NCBI GenBank assembly: GCA_900759015.1
Contig: CAAEUE010000005.1
Span: forward strand, 98,047-162,046
Origin: Clostridia bacterium
Lineage (GTDB): Bacteria > Bacillota > Clostridia > TANB77 > CAG-508
Length of the DNA stretch: 64,000 nucleotides
Direction of reading: 5' to 3'
Shown here piece after piece: positions 38,157-47,380 of the stretch; position 1 is the first letter of the stretch; every line of letters starts with the position of its first letter. Made by a program: the position numbers and the translations under genes. The notes under the pieces were generated by a model. The model had not been told where the DNA came from, did not search any database, and saw only the letters and a list, made by a program, of their open reading frames with translations.

Positions 38157-39045
38157 AAAAATTAAATATATATTAATTTTAGTTATTTTTTCTATATTGT
38201 TAATTACTAATAGTTCATATGCTATTGTTGCGCAAACGAGAGAATTTTATGTTAATGATTCAGCTAATTTATTGTCTAATGAAACAGAAGACTATATAAT
38301 AGATATGAATAAAATATTAGAAGAACAAACTGGTGCACAAATAGTAGTTGTTACGGTTCAAAATCTAGAAGGGCAATCTTTAGAAGAATATGCTACAGAA
38401 TTATTTAGAGATTATGGAATTGGAGACAAAGAAAAGAATAATGGAGTTCTTTTATTGTGTGCATATGAAGAAAGGCAATTTAGAATAGAAGTAGGATATG
38501 GTCTTGAAGGAACTTTAACAGATGGAAAAACTGGTAGAATTCAAGATGAATATATAATTCCATACCTTAAAGAAAATAATTTTAATGATGGAATAAGAAA
38601 TGGATTTAATGCTGTATTAAAAGAAGTAGAAAATGAATATGGCATTACAATTGCAGGTGCAGAAGAAGGAAATGTAGTAGGAACAAGTACTACAAGAACA
38701 AATGTAGCTAGCAATGTAGCTCCACATATAATTATGATGGTAATTTTTATATTAGTAGTAATATTTTTTAGCAGACGTGGAATCTTCTTTATAGGAGGTT
38801 TTGGCGGTGGCCACTTTGGTGGGCGGAGGCTCATTTGGTGGCGGTGGTTCATTTGGCGGAGGAGGTTCTTCCGGAGGAGGAGGCTCATCAAGAAGTTTCT
38901 AAAAACAAATAGGGAAGATTTAGGGACATTCTTGGGGGATTTGGGGACGGTCCTTAAATCCCGATTATATATAAAACCCGTATTAATATATTTTATTAAT
39001 ACGGGTAATTTATTTACAAAATTAAGTTCTTTGCTCAAAATTTAG
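38134..39045 (+). CDS. TPM-domain membrane protein with frameshifted glycine-rich tail
   Basis: TPM_phosphatase (YgcG-like) protein. From the TTG at 38134 (GAGGAGG 9 bases upstream, overlapping lemA) it has a signal peptide ending SSYA, a TPM domain (REFYVNDSANLLSNE, GAQIVVVTVQNLEG, ERQFRIEVGYGLEG) and a membrane helix near residues 210-228. After GGFGGGHFGG (38826) the frame reads Arg/Trp-rich residues and runs to 39045. Reading one base later restores the family's GGGGSFGGGGSSGGGG tail ending RSF with a stop at 38900-38902. So one extra base (or two missing) near 38826 has shifted the frame, or the assembly has an error there. The core domain is intact. Confidence 0.75.
   Translation: MTSIQYNKKIKYILILVIFSILLITNSSYAIVAQTREFYVNDSANLLSNETEDYIIDMNKILEEQTGAQIVVVTVQNLEGQSLEEYATELFRDYGIGDKEKNNGVLLLCAYEERQFRIEVGYGLEGTLTDGKTGRIQDEYIIPYLKENNFNDGIRNGFNAVLKEVENEYGITIAGAEEGNVVGTSTTRTNVASNVAPHIIMMVIFILVVIFFSRRGIFFIGGFGGGHFGGRRLIWWRWFIWRRRFFRRRRLIKKFLKTNREDLGTFLGDLGTVLKSRLYIKPVLIYFINTGNLFTKLSSLLKI
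38936..38962. repeat. REP-like hairpin, copy 2
   Basis: GGGATTTGGGGAC pairs with GTCCTTAAATCCC allowing two G-T pairs. The core ATTTGGGGACGGTCCT (38939-38954) is identical to copy 1. It lies 34 bases after the ancestral stop of the TPM gene, with a related GGGAC partial copy just before it. Confidence 0.6.
38976..39006. terminator. terminator (TPM gene / sspH)
   Basis: Perfect 12-bp stem (38976-38987 with 38995-39006), 7-base loop. On the minus strand TTTTATAT follows, so it probably ends sspH, and perhaps also the TPM transcript. Confidence 0.7.
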
Positions 39046-39227
39046 TTATTATATAAGTTTTTTTCATATAAATCTTCTATATGAACATTTTTTTCTTCAA
39101 AATTATCAATAAAGCCTATTTTTGCAATATCATTATTTACTTCTTGGATCCATACAGGTCTTTCGTTATAAAAGATATCTACCTTTTGTTTATTTCTTAA
39201 AATTTCATGTATTTTGGAAGCTTTCAT
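39042..39227 (-). CDS. sspH: small acid-soluble spore protein, H type
   Basis: 61-residue protein with the SASP-H pattern: MKASKIHEILRN at the start, then VDIFYNERPVWIQEVN, AKIGFIDNFEEKNVHIEDLYE. H-type SASPs are made in the forespore and bind or protect spore contents. Its presence says the organism can probably sporulate. I chose the ATG at 39227 because AAGGAG lies 9 bases upstream; an ATG three codons earlier sits directly on that site. Upstream, GAATA and ATATTA at about 18-base spacing could be a forespore (sigma-G/F) promoter, a weak guess. Confidence 0.85.
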   Translation of the reverse strand: MKASKIHEILRNKQKVDIFYNERPVWIQEVNNDIAKIGFIDNFEEKNVHIEDLYEKNLYNN

Positions 39228-39308
39228 ACAAATCATCTCCTTAAAAAACTTGTACTATTAATATATCCAAAATATAGAAAAATATTCCATAATTATTTAT
39301 AAATGAGG

Positions 39309-39346
39309 AAAATCCCCAAGGTGACAAGCACCATAGGGGATTTTTT
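39309..39346. terminator. terminator downstream of small membrane gene
   Basis: Stem AAAATCCCC/GGGGATTTT (39309-39317 with 39336-39344) with inner GGTG/CACC and a T run on each strand. Confidence 0.75.
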
Positions 39347-39560
39347 ACCAGAACCAAAACCAAACAAGAATAAAGACAATTGCCTTTATGATTACAAAAG
39401 TAACCCGTTCTTTCTCGTAAATCATTTCGTCTGGCTTAAATAACTTGTTGAGCAATATGTTTGCAAAAAACAAAACAATTCCAAATATACAAAAGTAAAA
39501 GAAATTATCTCCTAATTGCAAAACTGCTCCAGCTAGTAATAGGATAATAAAGAACCACAT
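39345..39560 (-). CDS. small membrane protein, unknown
   Basis: 71-residue protein with two hydrophobic segments (about 2-18 and 22-38), a short basic/acidic link (KLFKPDEMIYEKERV) and a third hydrophobic stretch ending in WFWFW. I do not recognise a family. AAGGAGG lies 6 bases before the ATG, so it is real. It is a monocistronic minus-strand gene next to sspH. A sporulation role is possible from position only. Confidence 0.7.
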   Translation of the reverse strand: MWFFIILLLAGAVLQLGDNFFYFCIFGIVLFFANILLNKLFKPDEMIYEKERVTFVIIKAIVFILVWFWFW

Positions 39561-39681
39561 ATGTGACCTCCTTTTCTTTTTTATTCAACAGATATAAAAT
39601 TAAATATATTATACCATATTAATTAACATAAAGCAAAATTCTAATATAGAATATTAATGTGTTAAAAGTGTGTTAATTACC

Positions 39682-39720
39682 AAAAAAAGTATCAAGCAAA
39701 TTAATAAAATACTTGATACT
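39682..39720 (-). terminator. terminator of tRNA-Glu
   Basis: 9-bp stem (39688-39696 with 39712-39720) followed on the minus strand by a run of seven T. Confidence 0.8.
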
Positions 39721-39736
39721 CTAATAAAATATAAAT

Positions 39737-39811
39737 TGGTGACCCGTACGGGAATCGAACCCATGATTCAGCCTTGAGAGGGCTGCGTCTTAACCGCTTG
39801 ACCAACGGGCC
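39737..39811 (-). tRNA. tRNA-Glu (CTC)
   Basis: Acceptor GGCCCGT/ACGGGTC, D-arm with GGTCAAGCGGTTAAGAC, anticodon stem CAGCC/GGCTG with loop CTCTCAA (anticodon CTC), T-arm ATGGG/CCCGT with TTCGATT loop, encoded CCA. It reads GAG, a minor codon here, so it is likely an accessory isoacceptor like the tRNA-Gln(CTG) at 25482. Confidence 0.95.
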
Positions 39812-39828
39812 ATAAACAAACTTCATTA

Positions 39829-39857
39829 TTTATATCATAAAAATAAAATATAGTCAA
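39829..39857 (-). promoter_or_regulatory. promoter of tRNA-Glu
   Basis: On the minus strand TTGACT, 17-base spacer, TATAAA, 17 bases before the tRNA. Confidence 0.75.
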
Positions 39858-39859
39858 TA

Positions 39860-39873
39860 GGAACAAAATTTCG
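39860..39873. promoter_or_regulatory. LexA/DinR-like box upstream of tlyA-recN promoter
   Basis: GGAACAAAATTTCG matches CGAAC-N4-GTTCG at 8 of 10 fixed positions. It shares GAACAAAATTTCG with the box before the YgjP-like gene and lies 10 bases before TTGACA, the same arrangement. Confidence 0.5.
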
Positions 39874-39883
39874 TAAAAATCTA

Positions 39884-39911
39884 TTGACAAAAGCTAAAAA
39901 TAATATATAAT
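39884..39911 (+). promoter_or_regulatory. promoter of tlyA-recN
   Basis: TTGACA, 16-base spacer, TATAAT, flanked by two SOS-box-like sequences. Confidence 0.8.
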
Positions 39912-39917
39912 AATAAG

Positions 39918-39931
39918 CGAACAAAAGTTTT
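39918..39931. promoter_or_regulatory. LexA/DinR-like box downstream of tlyA-recN promoter
   Basis: CGAACAAAAGTTTT contains GAAC-N4-GTTT, a form of the clostridial LexA site. It starts 6 bases after the -10 element and ends 16 bases before the tlyA start, a typical repressor position. recN is a classic SOS gene. Confidence 0.6.
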
Positions 39932-39947
39932 GAAGAAGGGCAGAAAA

Positions 39948-40763
39948 ATGTTAGAAGAAAAAGATAGACTAGATATCGTTTTAGTAAAAAAACATTATTT
40001 TCCAACAAGACAAAAAGCTAAATATGAAATAGAACAAGGCAATGTATATGTAAACGGAAAGAAAATTACTAAAACAAGTAAAATAATAAATTATCAAGAC
40101 AATATAGAAATAAAAGGCCAAACACTAAAATATGTAAGTAGAGGCGGGCTAAAATTAGAAAAGGCCATTAGTTTATTTGGAATTTCGCTAAAAGACAAAA
40201 TATGTGCAGATATAGGGGCATCAACAGGAGGATTTACAGATTGCATGTTGCAAAATGGTGCACAAAAAGTTTATGCAATAGATGTTGGTCATTTACAATT
40301 AGCAGAAGAATTATTAAATAATGAAAAGGTAGTAAATTTGGAAGGAACCAATATTAAAGAATTAGATACTAATAGCATAGAAAAGTTAGATTTTATTAGT
40401 TCAGATGTGTCTTTTATTTCAGAAATACATGTATTGCCAAAAATATATGAATTACTAAAAATAAAAGGAAAAGCAGTTGTGTTAATAAAACCACAATTCG
40501 AAGCTGGCAGCCAGCATTTAAATAAGAATGGAGTTGTAAAAAATATAAAGATACATCAAAAAGTAATTCAAAATATAGTAATGTTTGCAAATAAACTTGG
40601 TTTTAGAATTATAGATGTTACATATTCTCCAATTAAAGGTCCAGCAGGTAATATAGAATATTTATTATATGTTGAAAAAAATGAAAACAATTTATTAGAT
40701 TTATATAAAATGAAAAATAATGCATTAGAAATTACTACAGAGGCATTTAAAGAATTAAAATAA
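39948..40763 (+). CDS. tlyA: TlyA-family rRNA 2'-O-methyltransferase
   Basis: 271-residue protein: S4 RNA-binding domain (about 5-60, DRLDIVLVKKHYFPTRQKAKYEI and GNVYVNGKK) followed by an FtsJ-like SAM methyltransferase domain (ADIGASTGGFTDCML, YAIDVGHLQL, ISSDVSFIS, LIKPQFEAG). TlyA proteins methylate the ribose of rRNA cytidines (1409 in 16S; some also 1920 in 23S). I start at ATG 39948 behind GAAGAAGGG; a TTG at 39930 would overlap the operator-like box. recN begins 12 bases after the stop, a conserved pairing in Firmicutes. Confidence 0.9.
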   Translation: MLEEKDRLDIVLVKKHYFPTRQKAKYEIEQGNVYVNGKKITKTSKIINYQDNIEIKGQTLKYVSRGGLKLEKAISLFGISLKDKICADIGASTGGFTDCMLQNGAQKVYAIDVGHLQLAEELLNNEKVVNLEGTNIKELDTNSIEKLDFISSDVSFISEIHVLPKIYELLKIKGKAVVLIKPQFEAGSQHLNKNGVVKNIKIHQKVIQNIVMFANKLGFRIIDVTYSPIKGPAGNIEYLLYVEKNENNLLDLYKMKNNALEITTEAFKELK

Positions 40764-40775
40764 AGAGGTGTACAT

Positions 40776-42395
40776 ATGATATCTACATTGCATATAAAAA
40801 ACATAGGAATAATCGATGAGATTATGATAGATTTTTCAAAAGGATTTAATATATTAACAGGAGAAACAGGAGCAGGAAAAACATTAATAATAGGGGCCTT
40901 AGGAATAGTAGCAGGTGGAAGATTTTCGAAGGAAATGATTAGAAAAGGTGAAAATCATTCATTTGTAGAAGTTAGTATTTATTTGCCAAATCATCCAAAA
41001 TCAGTAGATGGAAATATTATAATTTCTAGAGAAATATTTGATAATGGTAGAAACACTTGCAAAATAAATGGACGTTTAGTAACTGTAAATGAGTTAAAAG
41101 AATTTATGAATAATATCATAAATATACATGGGCAAAATGATAATCAAAATTTATTAAATAAAGAAAATCACATAAAATATTTAGATAAGTTTTTAGGAAA
41201 AGAATTCTTAAATAAGAAAAATGAGTATACTGAATTATATAATAAATATGTAGATATTAATAGAAAACTAAAAGAAAACTATGGAGATGAAAAAGAAAAA
41301 CAACGTAAGTTAGATTTGTTGAATTATCAAGTAAACGAAATAAAAAATGCAAATTTAAAAATAAATGAAGATGAAGAATTAGAAGAACAAAGAAATCTTA
41401 TAATAAATGCTGAGAAAATATCTAAATCATTAAATGAGGCAGATATGCAAATAAATGAAAATGCATTAAATTCAATAAGTATAGCAATTAAAAACTTAGA
41501 GAAAATAGAAGATATAAATATAAAATATCAAAAAACACTAAGTTCATTAAAAAGTAATTATTATGATTTACAAGAAATTGCAATAGATTTAAATCATTAT
41601 AATTCTGATACATCTTTCGAAGAAGAAGAAAGAGATGAGATAGAAAATAGAATAGATGAAATAAATGATCTAAAAAGAAAATATGGAAATACAATAGAAG
41701 AAATATTAAATTATAAAAATGAAGTAGAAAAAGAAATAGATAAAATAGAAAATTTAGAAGAAAAAAATAATGAGTTAAAAATCGAGTTAAAAAAGATAAC
41801 AGCAGAATTAGAAAAAAGAGCTATAGAATTACACGAAACAAGACAAAAACATGGAATAGAATTAGAAACTAAAATAAATAGTGAACTTGCAGATTTAGAA
41901 ATGCCTAATGCAAAATTTAAGATAAGCATAAAGAATATAAATTATAATAAAGATGGAACTGATGAAATAGAATTTATGATAACAACTAATAAAGGAGAAG
42001 ATTTTAAACCATTAATAAAAACTGCATCTGGTGGTGAGATGTCTAGAATAATGTTGGCAATAAAAACAGTTTTATCAGATATAGATGAAGTACCTATTTT
42101 AATATTTGATGAAATAGATACAGGTATTAGTGGAAAAGCAGGAAATGCAGTTGGAGAAAAATTAAAAACAATTTCAAAAAATCATCAAGTTATAATAGTT
42201 ACGCATTTAGCTAGTATTGCAGCTAAAGGAGACTCTAATTATTATATTTATAAAGAAGTAGAGGGAGATAATACTAAAACAAGAATAAAAAATTTAAATG
42301 AACAAGAAGTTATTGAAGAAGTAGCAAGAATTGCGAGTGGAATTGTATCAGAGATATCATTAAAACATGCAATGGAATTAAGAGCAGCAGTTTAA
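40776..42395 (+). CDS. recN: DNA repair protein RecN
   Basis: 539-residue SMC-like ATPase acting early in double-strand break repair. Walker A GETGAGKT at 29-36, long coiled coils in the middle (about 150-370), the ABC signature TASGGEMSRIMLAI and Walker B ILIFDEIDTGISG near residue 440, then the D- and H-loop (VTHLASIAAKG). The length is normal or slightly short. AAGAGGTG precedes the ATG. With tlyA it is probably under LexA control, given the two SOS-like boxes around the shared promoter. Confidence 0.95.
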   Translation: MISTLHIKNIGIIDEIMIDFSKGFNILTGETGAGKTLIIGALGIVAGGRFSKEMIRKGENHSFVEVSIYLPNHPKSVDGNIIISREIFDNGRNTCKINGRLVTVNELKEFMNNIINIHGQNDNQNLLNKENHIKYLDKFLGKEFLNKKNEYTELYNKYVDINRKLKENYGDEKEKQRKLDLLNYQVNEIKNANLKINEDEELEEQRNLIINAEKISKSLNEADMQINENALNSISIAIKNLEKIEDINIKYQKTLSSLKSNYYDLQEIAIDLNHYNSDTSFEEEERDEIENRIDEINDLKRKYGNTIEEILNYKNEVEKEIDKIENLEEKNNELKIELKKITAELEKRAIELHETRQKHGIELETKINSELADLEMPNAKFKISIKNINYNKDGTDEIEFMITTNKGEDFKPLIKTASGGEMSRIMLAIKTVLSDIDEVPILIFDEIDTGISGKAGNAVGEKLKTISKNHQVIIVTHLASIAAKGDSNYYIYKEVEGDNTKTRIKNLNEQEVIEEVARIASGIVSEISLKHAMELRAAV

Positions 42396-42416
42396 ATAAA
42401 TGGACTAATATATGTA

Positions 42417-42458
42417 AAAAGAAGTGGACTAAATTAAATTTATCCACTTCTTTTGTAT
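42417..42458. terminator. bidirectional terminator (recN / mutS2)
   Basis: Perfect 12-bp stem (42417-42428 with 42443-42454), A run before and T run within and after, between convergent genes. Confidence 0.88.
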
Positions 42459-42465
42459 AATGATA

Positions 42466-44835
42466 TTATTTTAATTCTACGATTGTGACACCCATTTCAC
42501 CTTCTCCGAAAGTACCAAGTCTAAATGATTTAACATGAGGATGTTTTTTTAGAAAAGCATGAATACCAGTACGTAATTTACCAGTACCTTTTCCATGTAC
42601 AATTCTAACAGTTTTTAATTTTGCTAAACTGCAATCATCCAAATATTTATCAATAACGAAATTTGCTTCATCAACTGTTTGTCCTATTACATTAATTTCT
42701 GGAGATATGTTTTTTGATTTTGACATACCAGAGAAAGCTTTAGAAGGTGTTTTATTCGTACTCTGTCTTTTATTTACAATAGAAATATCTGTAACATGAA
42801 CAAATGATTTCATATTTCCACATTGTACTTGGACTTCATTATTTTTGTTTGGTAATGATAGTAAAGTACCGTTATTCATAAATTTATTTATATATATATC
42901 CATTCCAACTTTTAGTTGGTTTATATCTAAGTTACTAGAAGATGAGTTGTTTATTGTATTAGAAGAAAACTTTTTTATAGAATCTGTTAATTTATTTCTA
43001 TAATTATCTAAATCTTTTAAAGAATTAGAAGAGTTTCCGATTTTTCTCATTTGACGTATTATATTAGTTGCTTCATCTTTTGCTGAATATAATATTTCAC
43101 GAGCTTCTAACTTAGCTTTATTTATAATTTCGTTTTGTTTATTTTGAACATCGGAATAATCTTTTTCTAAATCTTCCTGTAATTGTGATATTTTAGCTAA
43201 TTTTTGTTCAATTTCGTTTTTCTCGTCTTCAATTTTTAGTTTATTATCGTAAATGTTTTTTAATAAATCTTCAACATAAATAGTATCAGTATCTAAGAAC
43301 TCATTAGCTCTTTGTAAGATATTATCAGAAAGACCAAGTTTTTTACTGATAGCAAAAGCATTACTTTTTCCAGGCACACCTATTAAAAGTTTATAAGTAG
43401 GTGAAAGTGTGTCTATATCAAATTCTTGGCTTGCATTTTCAAAACCAGAGTGTGTTAAAGCATAGTTTTTTATTTCTGGATAATGTGTTGTAGCTAGTGT
43501 TAATATTCCTCTATTATATAGAGCTTCTAGTATACTGATTGCTAGACTACTTCCTTCAATAGGATCAGTTCCAGAACCAAGTTCATCAACTAAAACTAAA
43601 CTATCTGATGTAGAATTTTTTAGTATTTCTATAATATTTAGCATATGTGAAGAAAAAGTACTTAAAGATTCTTGAATACTTTGTTCGTCACCAATATCTG
43701 CAAAAACATTGTCAAATACAAAAATACTACTATTTTCATTAGCTGGAATATTTAATCCAGACATAGCCATTAATGTTATTAAACCAACTGTTTTTAAAGT
43801 TACAGTTTTACCACCAGTATTAGGACCAGTAATTACAAGTGTATTAAAATTAATTCCTAAATTTATATTAATTGGAACTACAGCATCCTTATTTATTAAA
43901 GGATGTCTAGCTTTTATCAAATTTATTTGTTTATCATCGTTCAAAATAGGTCTTGTAGCATCTAAAGATATAGAATAATTTGCTTTAGCAAAAATAAAAT
44001 CAAGTAATCCTATAATTCTAAGGTTATTTTCTAATTGTTCTAAAATTTCAAAAAGTGAGTTTGTAAATTTTGCTAAAATTTTTTCTATTTCTAAGTTTTC
44101 TTCTACAGTTAAATTGGCAATTTTACTATTTAATTCAAAAATAGAAACAGGTTCTATAAAAACAGTAGAACCACTATTAGACATATCATGAATAAATCCT
44201 TTTATATTATTTCTGTATTCTTCTTTTACAGGAATAACATACCTATCATTTTTTATAGTTATAACAGGTTCCTGAAGATATTTAGAATAACTTGAAGAAG
44301 ATATATAGTGATTTAATTTGTTCTTTATTTCTTGTTCGATTTTTCTCTTAGTTGTTCTAATATTAAATAAATTAGTAGATGCTCTATCATCTACAGTATA
44401 ATCATCAATAATTGCAGAAAAAATGCTATCTTCAATATCTTTATTAGTGTATAAATTATCAAAATAATTATATAAGCTATTAAATTCATTTAAGTCGATA
44501 AGTTCATCAGAAAAAAAGTAATCCTTTAAATCTTTTGCTAATCTTAAAAATTTTCCGATATTTAGTACATTTGCAATTGATAATATCTTATTACTTTTTA
44601 ATGTTTTAAGACAGATTTCTATGTCTTCTGATATTTCATAAAGAGGAATATTCCCCTTTTTATATCTTAAAATAACAGCTTCATTTGTTTCATTTAAAGC
44701 CTTTATAACTTTATTTTTATCATCAAAAGGATATAAATTAGTACAGTATTTTTTTCCAATAAATGTTTTAGAAAAAGTTGCTAAATTTTCTGTAACTTTG
44801 TTAAATTCTAATTTTTCTAAATATTTGCTAAACAT
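42466..44835 (-). CDS. mutS2: endonuclease MutS2 (RqcU-like)
   Basis: 789-residue MutS-family ATPase lacking the mismatch-recognition domains. Walker A GPNTGGKT is at 337-344 after the lever/clamp helices. Walker B LVLVDELGSGTDP follows, then a long coiled coil (about 510-620), a KOW-like middle part and a C-terminal Smr domain (about 715-789) with the HGKGTGKLR signature. MutS2 was linked to suppression of recombination; in B. subtilis it acts on collided ribosomes. Its stop is 11 bases from the recN terminator. Following on the same strand behind maf (9-base gap), the two form a small operon. Confidence 0.95.
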   Translation of the reverse strand: MFSKYLEKLEFNKVTENLATFSKTFIGKKYCTNLYPFDDKNKVIKALNETNEAVILRYKKGNIPLYEISEDIEICLKTLKSNKILSIANVLNIGKFLRLAKDLKDYFFSDELIDLNEFNSLYNYFDNLYTNKDIEDSIFSAIIDDYTVDDRASTNLFNIRTTKRKIEQEIKNKLNHYISSSSYSKYLQEPVITIKNDRYVIPVKEEYRNNIKGFIHDMSNSGSTVFIEPVSIFELNSKIANLTVEENLEIEKILAKFTNSLFEILEQLENNLRIIGLLDFIFAKANYSISLDATRPILNDDKQINLIKARHPLINKDAVVPININLGINFNTLVITGPNTGGKTVTLKTVGLITLMAMSGLNIPANENSSIFVFDNVFADIGDEQSIQESLSTFSSHMLNIIEILKNSTSDSLVLVDELGSGTDPIEGSSLAISILEALYNRGILTLATTHYPEIKNYALTHSGFENASQEFDIDTLSPTYKLLIGVPGKSNAFAISKKLGLSDNILQRANEFLDTDTIYVEDLLKNIYDNKLKIEDEKNEIEQKLAKISQLQEDLEKDYSDVQNKQNEIINKAKLEAREILYSAKDEATNIIRQMRKIGNSSNSLKDLDNYRNKLTDSIKKFSSNTINNSSSSNLDINQLKVGMDIYINKFMNNGTLLSLPNKNNEVQVQCGNMKSFVHVTDISIVNKRQSTNKTPSKAFSGMSKSKNISPEINVIGQTVDEANFVIDKYLDDCSLAKLKTVRIVHGKGTGKLRTGIHAFLKKHPHVKSFRLGTFGEGEMGVTIVELK

Positions 44836-44847
44836 ATGAAAACTCCT

Positions 44848-45438
44848 TTATATTAAATTGTATTTTTCAAAAATTGATTTAATCATATGTGTATCTAAAC
44901 CTACAATCGAATTATAATCGCCATCATAACCTTTTAAATAAACTTTTCCTATACCTTGTACAGCATATGCTCCAGCTTTATCCATAGGTTCTTTTGTATC
45001 AACATAAGAGCAAATATCGTAATAAGACATATTTTTAAAATAAACGGTTGATTTATTAACTCTTGTTTCAAAAATTATTGAGTGTTCTTTTTTTATAATT
45101 ACAGTTGTACCAGTATAGATATCATGAGAATTTCCTTGTAATAGTTTTAAAATACGAATAGCATCATCTCTATCCTTTGGTTTACCTAAAATAATATTAC
45201 CAAAAGAAACTAATGTATCAGAACCAATTACAGTGTATTCATTATTTTCTTTATATTTATCTGTAAAAATTGAATAAGCTTTTTCATATGATAATTTTTC
45301 TGCTAATTTTTGTGGATTAAGTTCAAGCTTTTTCAATTTATTTTCATCAATATCACTTGGAATAATATCAAAATTACTTATTATTGTTGATAATAATTGT
45401 TTTCTTCTAGGAGAAGAAGAAGCTAAAATAAATTCCAT
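44848..45438 (-). CDS. maf: Maf family nucleotide pyrophosphatase
   Basis: 196-residue Maf protein hydrolysing non-canonical nucleoside triphosphates (dTTP/UTP type or modified bases), historically tied to septum formation. It starts with ILASSSPRRKQLL, then SYEKAYSI, VIGSDTLVSFGNIILGKPKD and the YTGTTVI and EPMDKAGAYAVQGIG motifs. AGGAGG precedes the ATG. It is first in the maf-mutS2 unit and divergent from lepA. Confidence 0.92.
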   Translation of the reverse strand: MEFILASSSPRRKQLLSTIISNFDIIPSDIDENKLKKLELNPQKLAEKLSYEKAYSIFTDKYKENNEYTVIGSDTLVSFGNIILGKPKDRDDAIRILKLLQGNSHDIYTGTTVIIKKEHSIIFETRVNKSTVYFKNMSYYDICSYVDTKEPMDKAGAYAVQGIGKVYLKGYDGDYNSIVGLDTHMIKSIFEKYNLI

Positions 45439-45495
45439 AACAAAACCTCCTATAATCCTACGTATTATAACATTTTTAGTTTTGAAAAATCAATA

Positions 45496-45524
45496 TTGCG
45501 TTTAGAGTTTTGCTATGGTAAAAT
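45496..45524 (+). promoter_or_regulatory. promoter of lepA
   Basis: TTGCGT, 17-base spacer, TAAAAT, about 27 bases before the lepA start. Confidence 0.6.
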
Positions 45525-45551
45525 AAATAAAGTTAAAAACGGAGGAATTGT

Positions 45552-47366
45552 ATGGAAGATAGACAGCAAAACATAAGAAATTTCAGCATAATTGCACATA
45601 TAGATCATGGTAAATCAACATTAGCAGATAGAATGATAGAAATGACAGGAGTTCTTTCGAAAAGAGAAATGGAATCTCAAGTATTAGATAATATGGAGAT
45701 AGAAAGAGAACGTGGAATAACAATAAAATCACAATCTGTAAGAATGATTTATAAAGCCAAAGATGGAAAAGAATATATATTCAATTTAATAGATACACCA
45801 GGACATGTTGATTTTAATTATGAAGTGTCAAGAAGTTTAGCTGCATGCGAAGGTGCAATATTAGTTGTAGATAGCAGCCAAGGGGTAGAAGCACAAACAT
45901 TAGCAAATGTTTATTTAGCATTAGATAATAATTTGGAAATTTTACCAGTAATAAATAAAGTAGATTTACCAAATGCTAGACCTGATGAGGTAAAAAAAGA
46001 AATAGAGGATATAATTGGAATACCAGCAGAAGATGCACCTTGCATTTCCGCTAAAACAGGTTTAAATGTTGAAGAGGTTTTAGAAAGAATTGTAACAGAT
46101 ATTCCAGCACCATCTGGTGATAAAAATAAACCATTAAAATGTTTAATATTTGATTCTTTTTACGATAATTATAAAGGTGCTGTAAGCTATGTAAGAGTTA
46201 GAGATGGTAAGGTAAAAGTGGGAGACGAGATTTTATTAATGTCTTCTAATAAAACTTTTATAGTAACAGAAGTAGGATTTTTTGAACCAGGTAAATATTA
46301 TCCTTGTGAAGAATTAGTTGCAGGTGATGTAGGATATATTGCTGCAAGTATAAAAAGCTTATCAGATATCAGAGTTGGAGATACAATAACATTAAAAGAT
46401 AATAAAGCAGAAGAGCCTTTACCTGGATATAAAAAAGTAAATCCAATGGTGTATTGTGGATTATATCCAGTTGATGGTAGTGATTATGAAAATTTAAAGG
46501 TAGCGTTAGAAAAACTGCAATTAAATGATGCAGCGCTTCAATATGAACCAGAAACTTCTAATGCACTTGGGTTTGGTTTTAGATGCGGATTTCTAGGTTT
46601 ACTACATTTAGAAATAATAGAGGAAAGATTAGATAAAGAATTTGACTTAAGTTTAATTACAACATCGCCTTCAGTTATTTATAAGATTCATAAGACAGAT
46701 GGAGAAATAATTGAACTATATAACCCAGCAGATTTACCAAAACCACAAGAAATAAGTTATATGGAAGAACCTTTTGTGGAGGCAGAAATATTAACACCAA
46801 AAGAATTTGTGGGAAATATAATGGAAATCTGTCAAAATAGAAGAGGCATATATAAAGATATGAAATACCTTGACGAGAATAGGGTTACAATTATATATGA
46901 ATTACCATTAAATGAAATAATATATGACTTTTTCGATACATTGAAATCGAAAACAAAGGGATATGCTTCATTTGATTATGAATTAAAAGAATACAGAAGG
47001 TCTGAATTAGTAAAATTAGACATATATGTAAATGGTGAAAGTGTTGACGCATTAAGTTTTATAGTTCATAAAGATTCTGCCTATGATAGAGGTAGAAAGA
47101 TGATAGAAAAATTAAAAACAGTTATACCACGTCATTTATTTACAATACCATTACAAGCTGTTATAGGTGGTAAAATAATAGCAAGAGAAACAATTTCAGC
47201 AATGAGAAAAGATGTACTTGCTAAATGCTATGGTGGAGATATAACACGTAAAAAGAAACTTCTAGAAAAGCAAAAAAGAGGCAAGAAAAAAATGCGTGAG
47301 ATAGGTAATGTAGAAATACCACAAGAAGCTTTCTTATCAGTATTAAAATTAGATGAAGAAAAATAA
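45552..47366 (+). CDS. lepA: elongation factor 4 (LepA)
   Basis: 604-residue translational GTPase that acts on stalled or back-translocating ribosomes. G1 AHIDHGKS at 15-22, G2/G3 with [11 protein letters not shown] and DTPGHVDF, G4 NKVDLP and the LepA-specific C-terminal domain ([21 protein letters not shown], ending [15 protein letters not shown]). The length is canonical. CGGAGG precedes the ATG. It starts a five-gene plus-strand run ending near 50970. Confidence 0.96.
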   Translation: MEDRQQNIRNFSIIAHIDHGKSTLADRMIEMTGVLSKREMESQVLDNMEIERERGITIKSQSVRMIYKAKDGKEYIFNLIDTPGHVDFNYEVSRSLAACEGAILVVDSSQGVEAQTLANVYLALDNNLEILPVINKVDLPNARPDEVKKEIEDIIGIPAEDAPCISAKTGLNVEEVLERIVTDIPAPSGDKNKPLKCLIFDSFYDNYKGAVSYVRVRDGKVKVGDEILLMSSNKTFIVTEVGFFEPGKYYPCEELVAGDVGYIAASIKSLSDIRVGDTITLKDNKAEEPLPGYKKVNPMVYCGLYPVDGSDYENLKVALEKLQLNDAALQYEPETSNALGFGFRCGFLGLLHLEIIEERLDKEFDLSLITTSPSVIYKIHKTDGEIIELYNPADLPKPQEISYMEEPFVEAEILTPKEFVGNIMEICQNRRGIYKDMKYLDENRVTIIYELPLNEIIYDFFDTLKSKTKGYASFDYELKEYRRSELVKLDIYVNGESVDALSFIVHKDSAYDRGRKMIEKLKTVIPRHLFTIPLQAVIGGKIIARETISAMRKDVLAKCYGGDITRKKKLLEKQKRGKKKMREIGNVEIPQEAFLSVLKLDEEK

Positions 47367-47380
47367 TAGGAAGTATAAAA

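Noticed and set aside
43709..43978. Plus-strand frame inside mutS2
   Set aside because: Shadow of mutS2, with no start signal.
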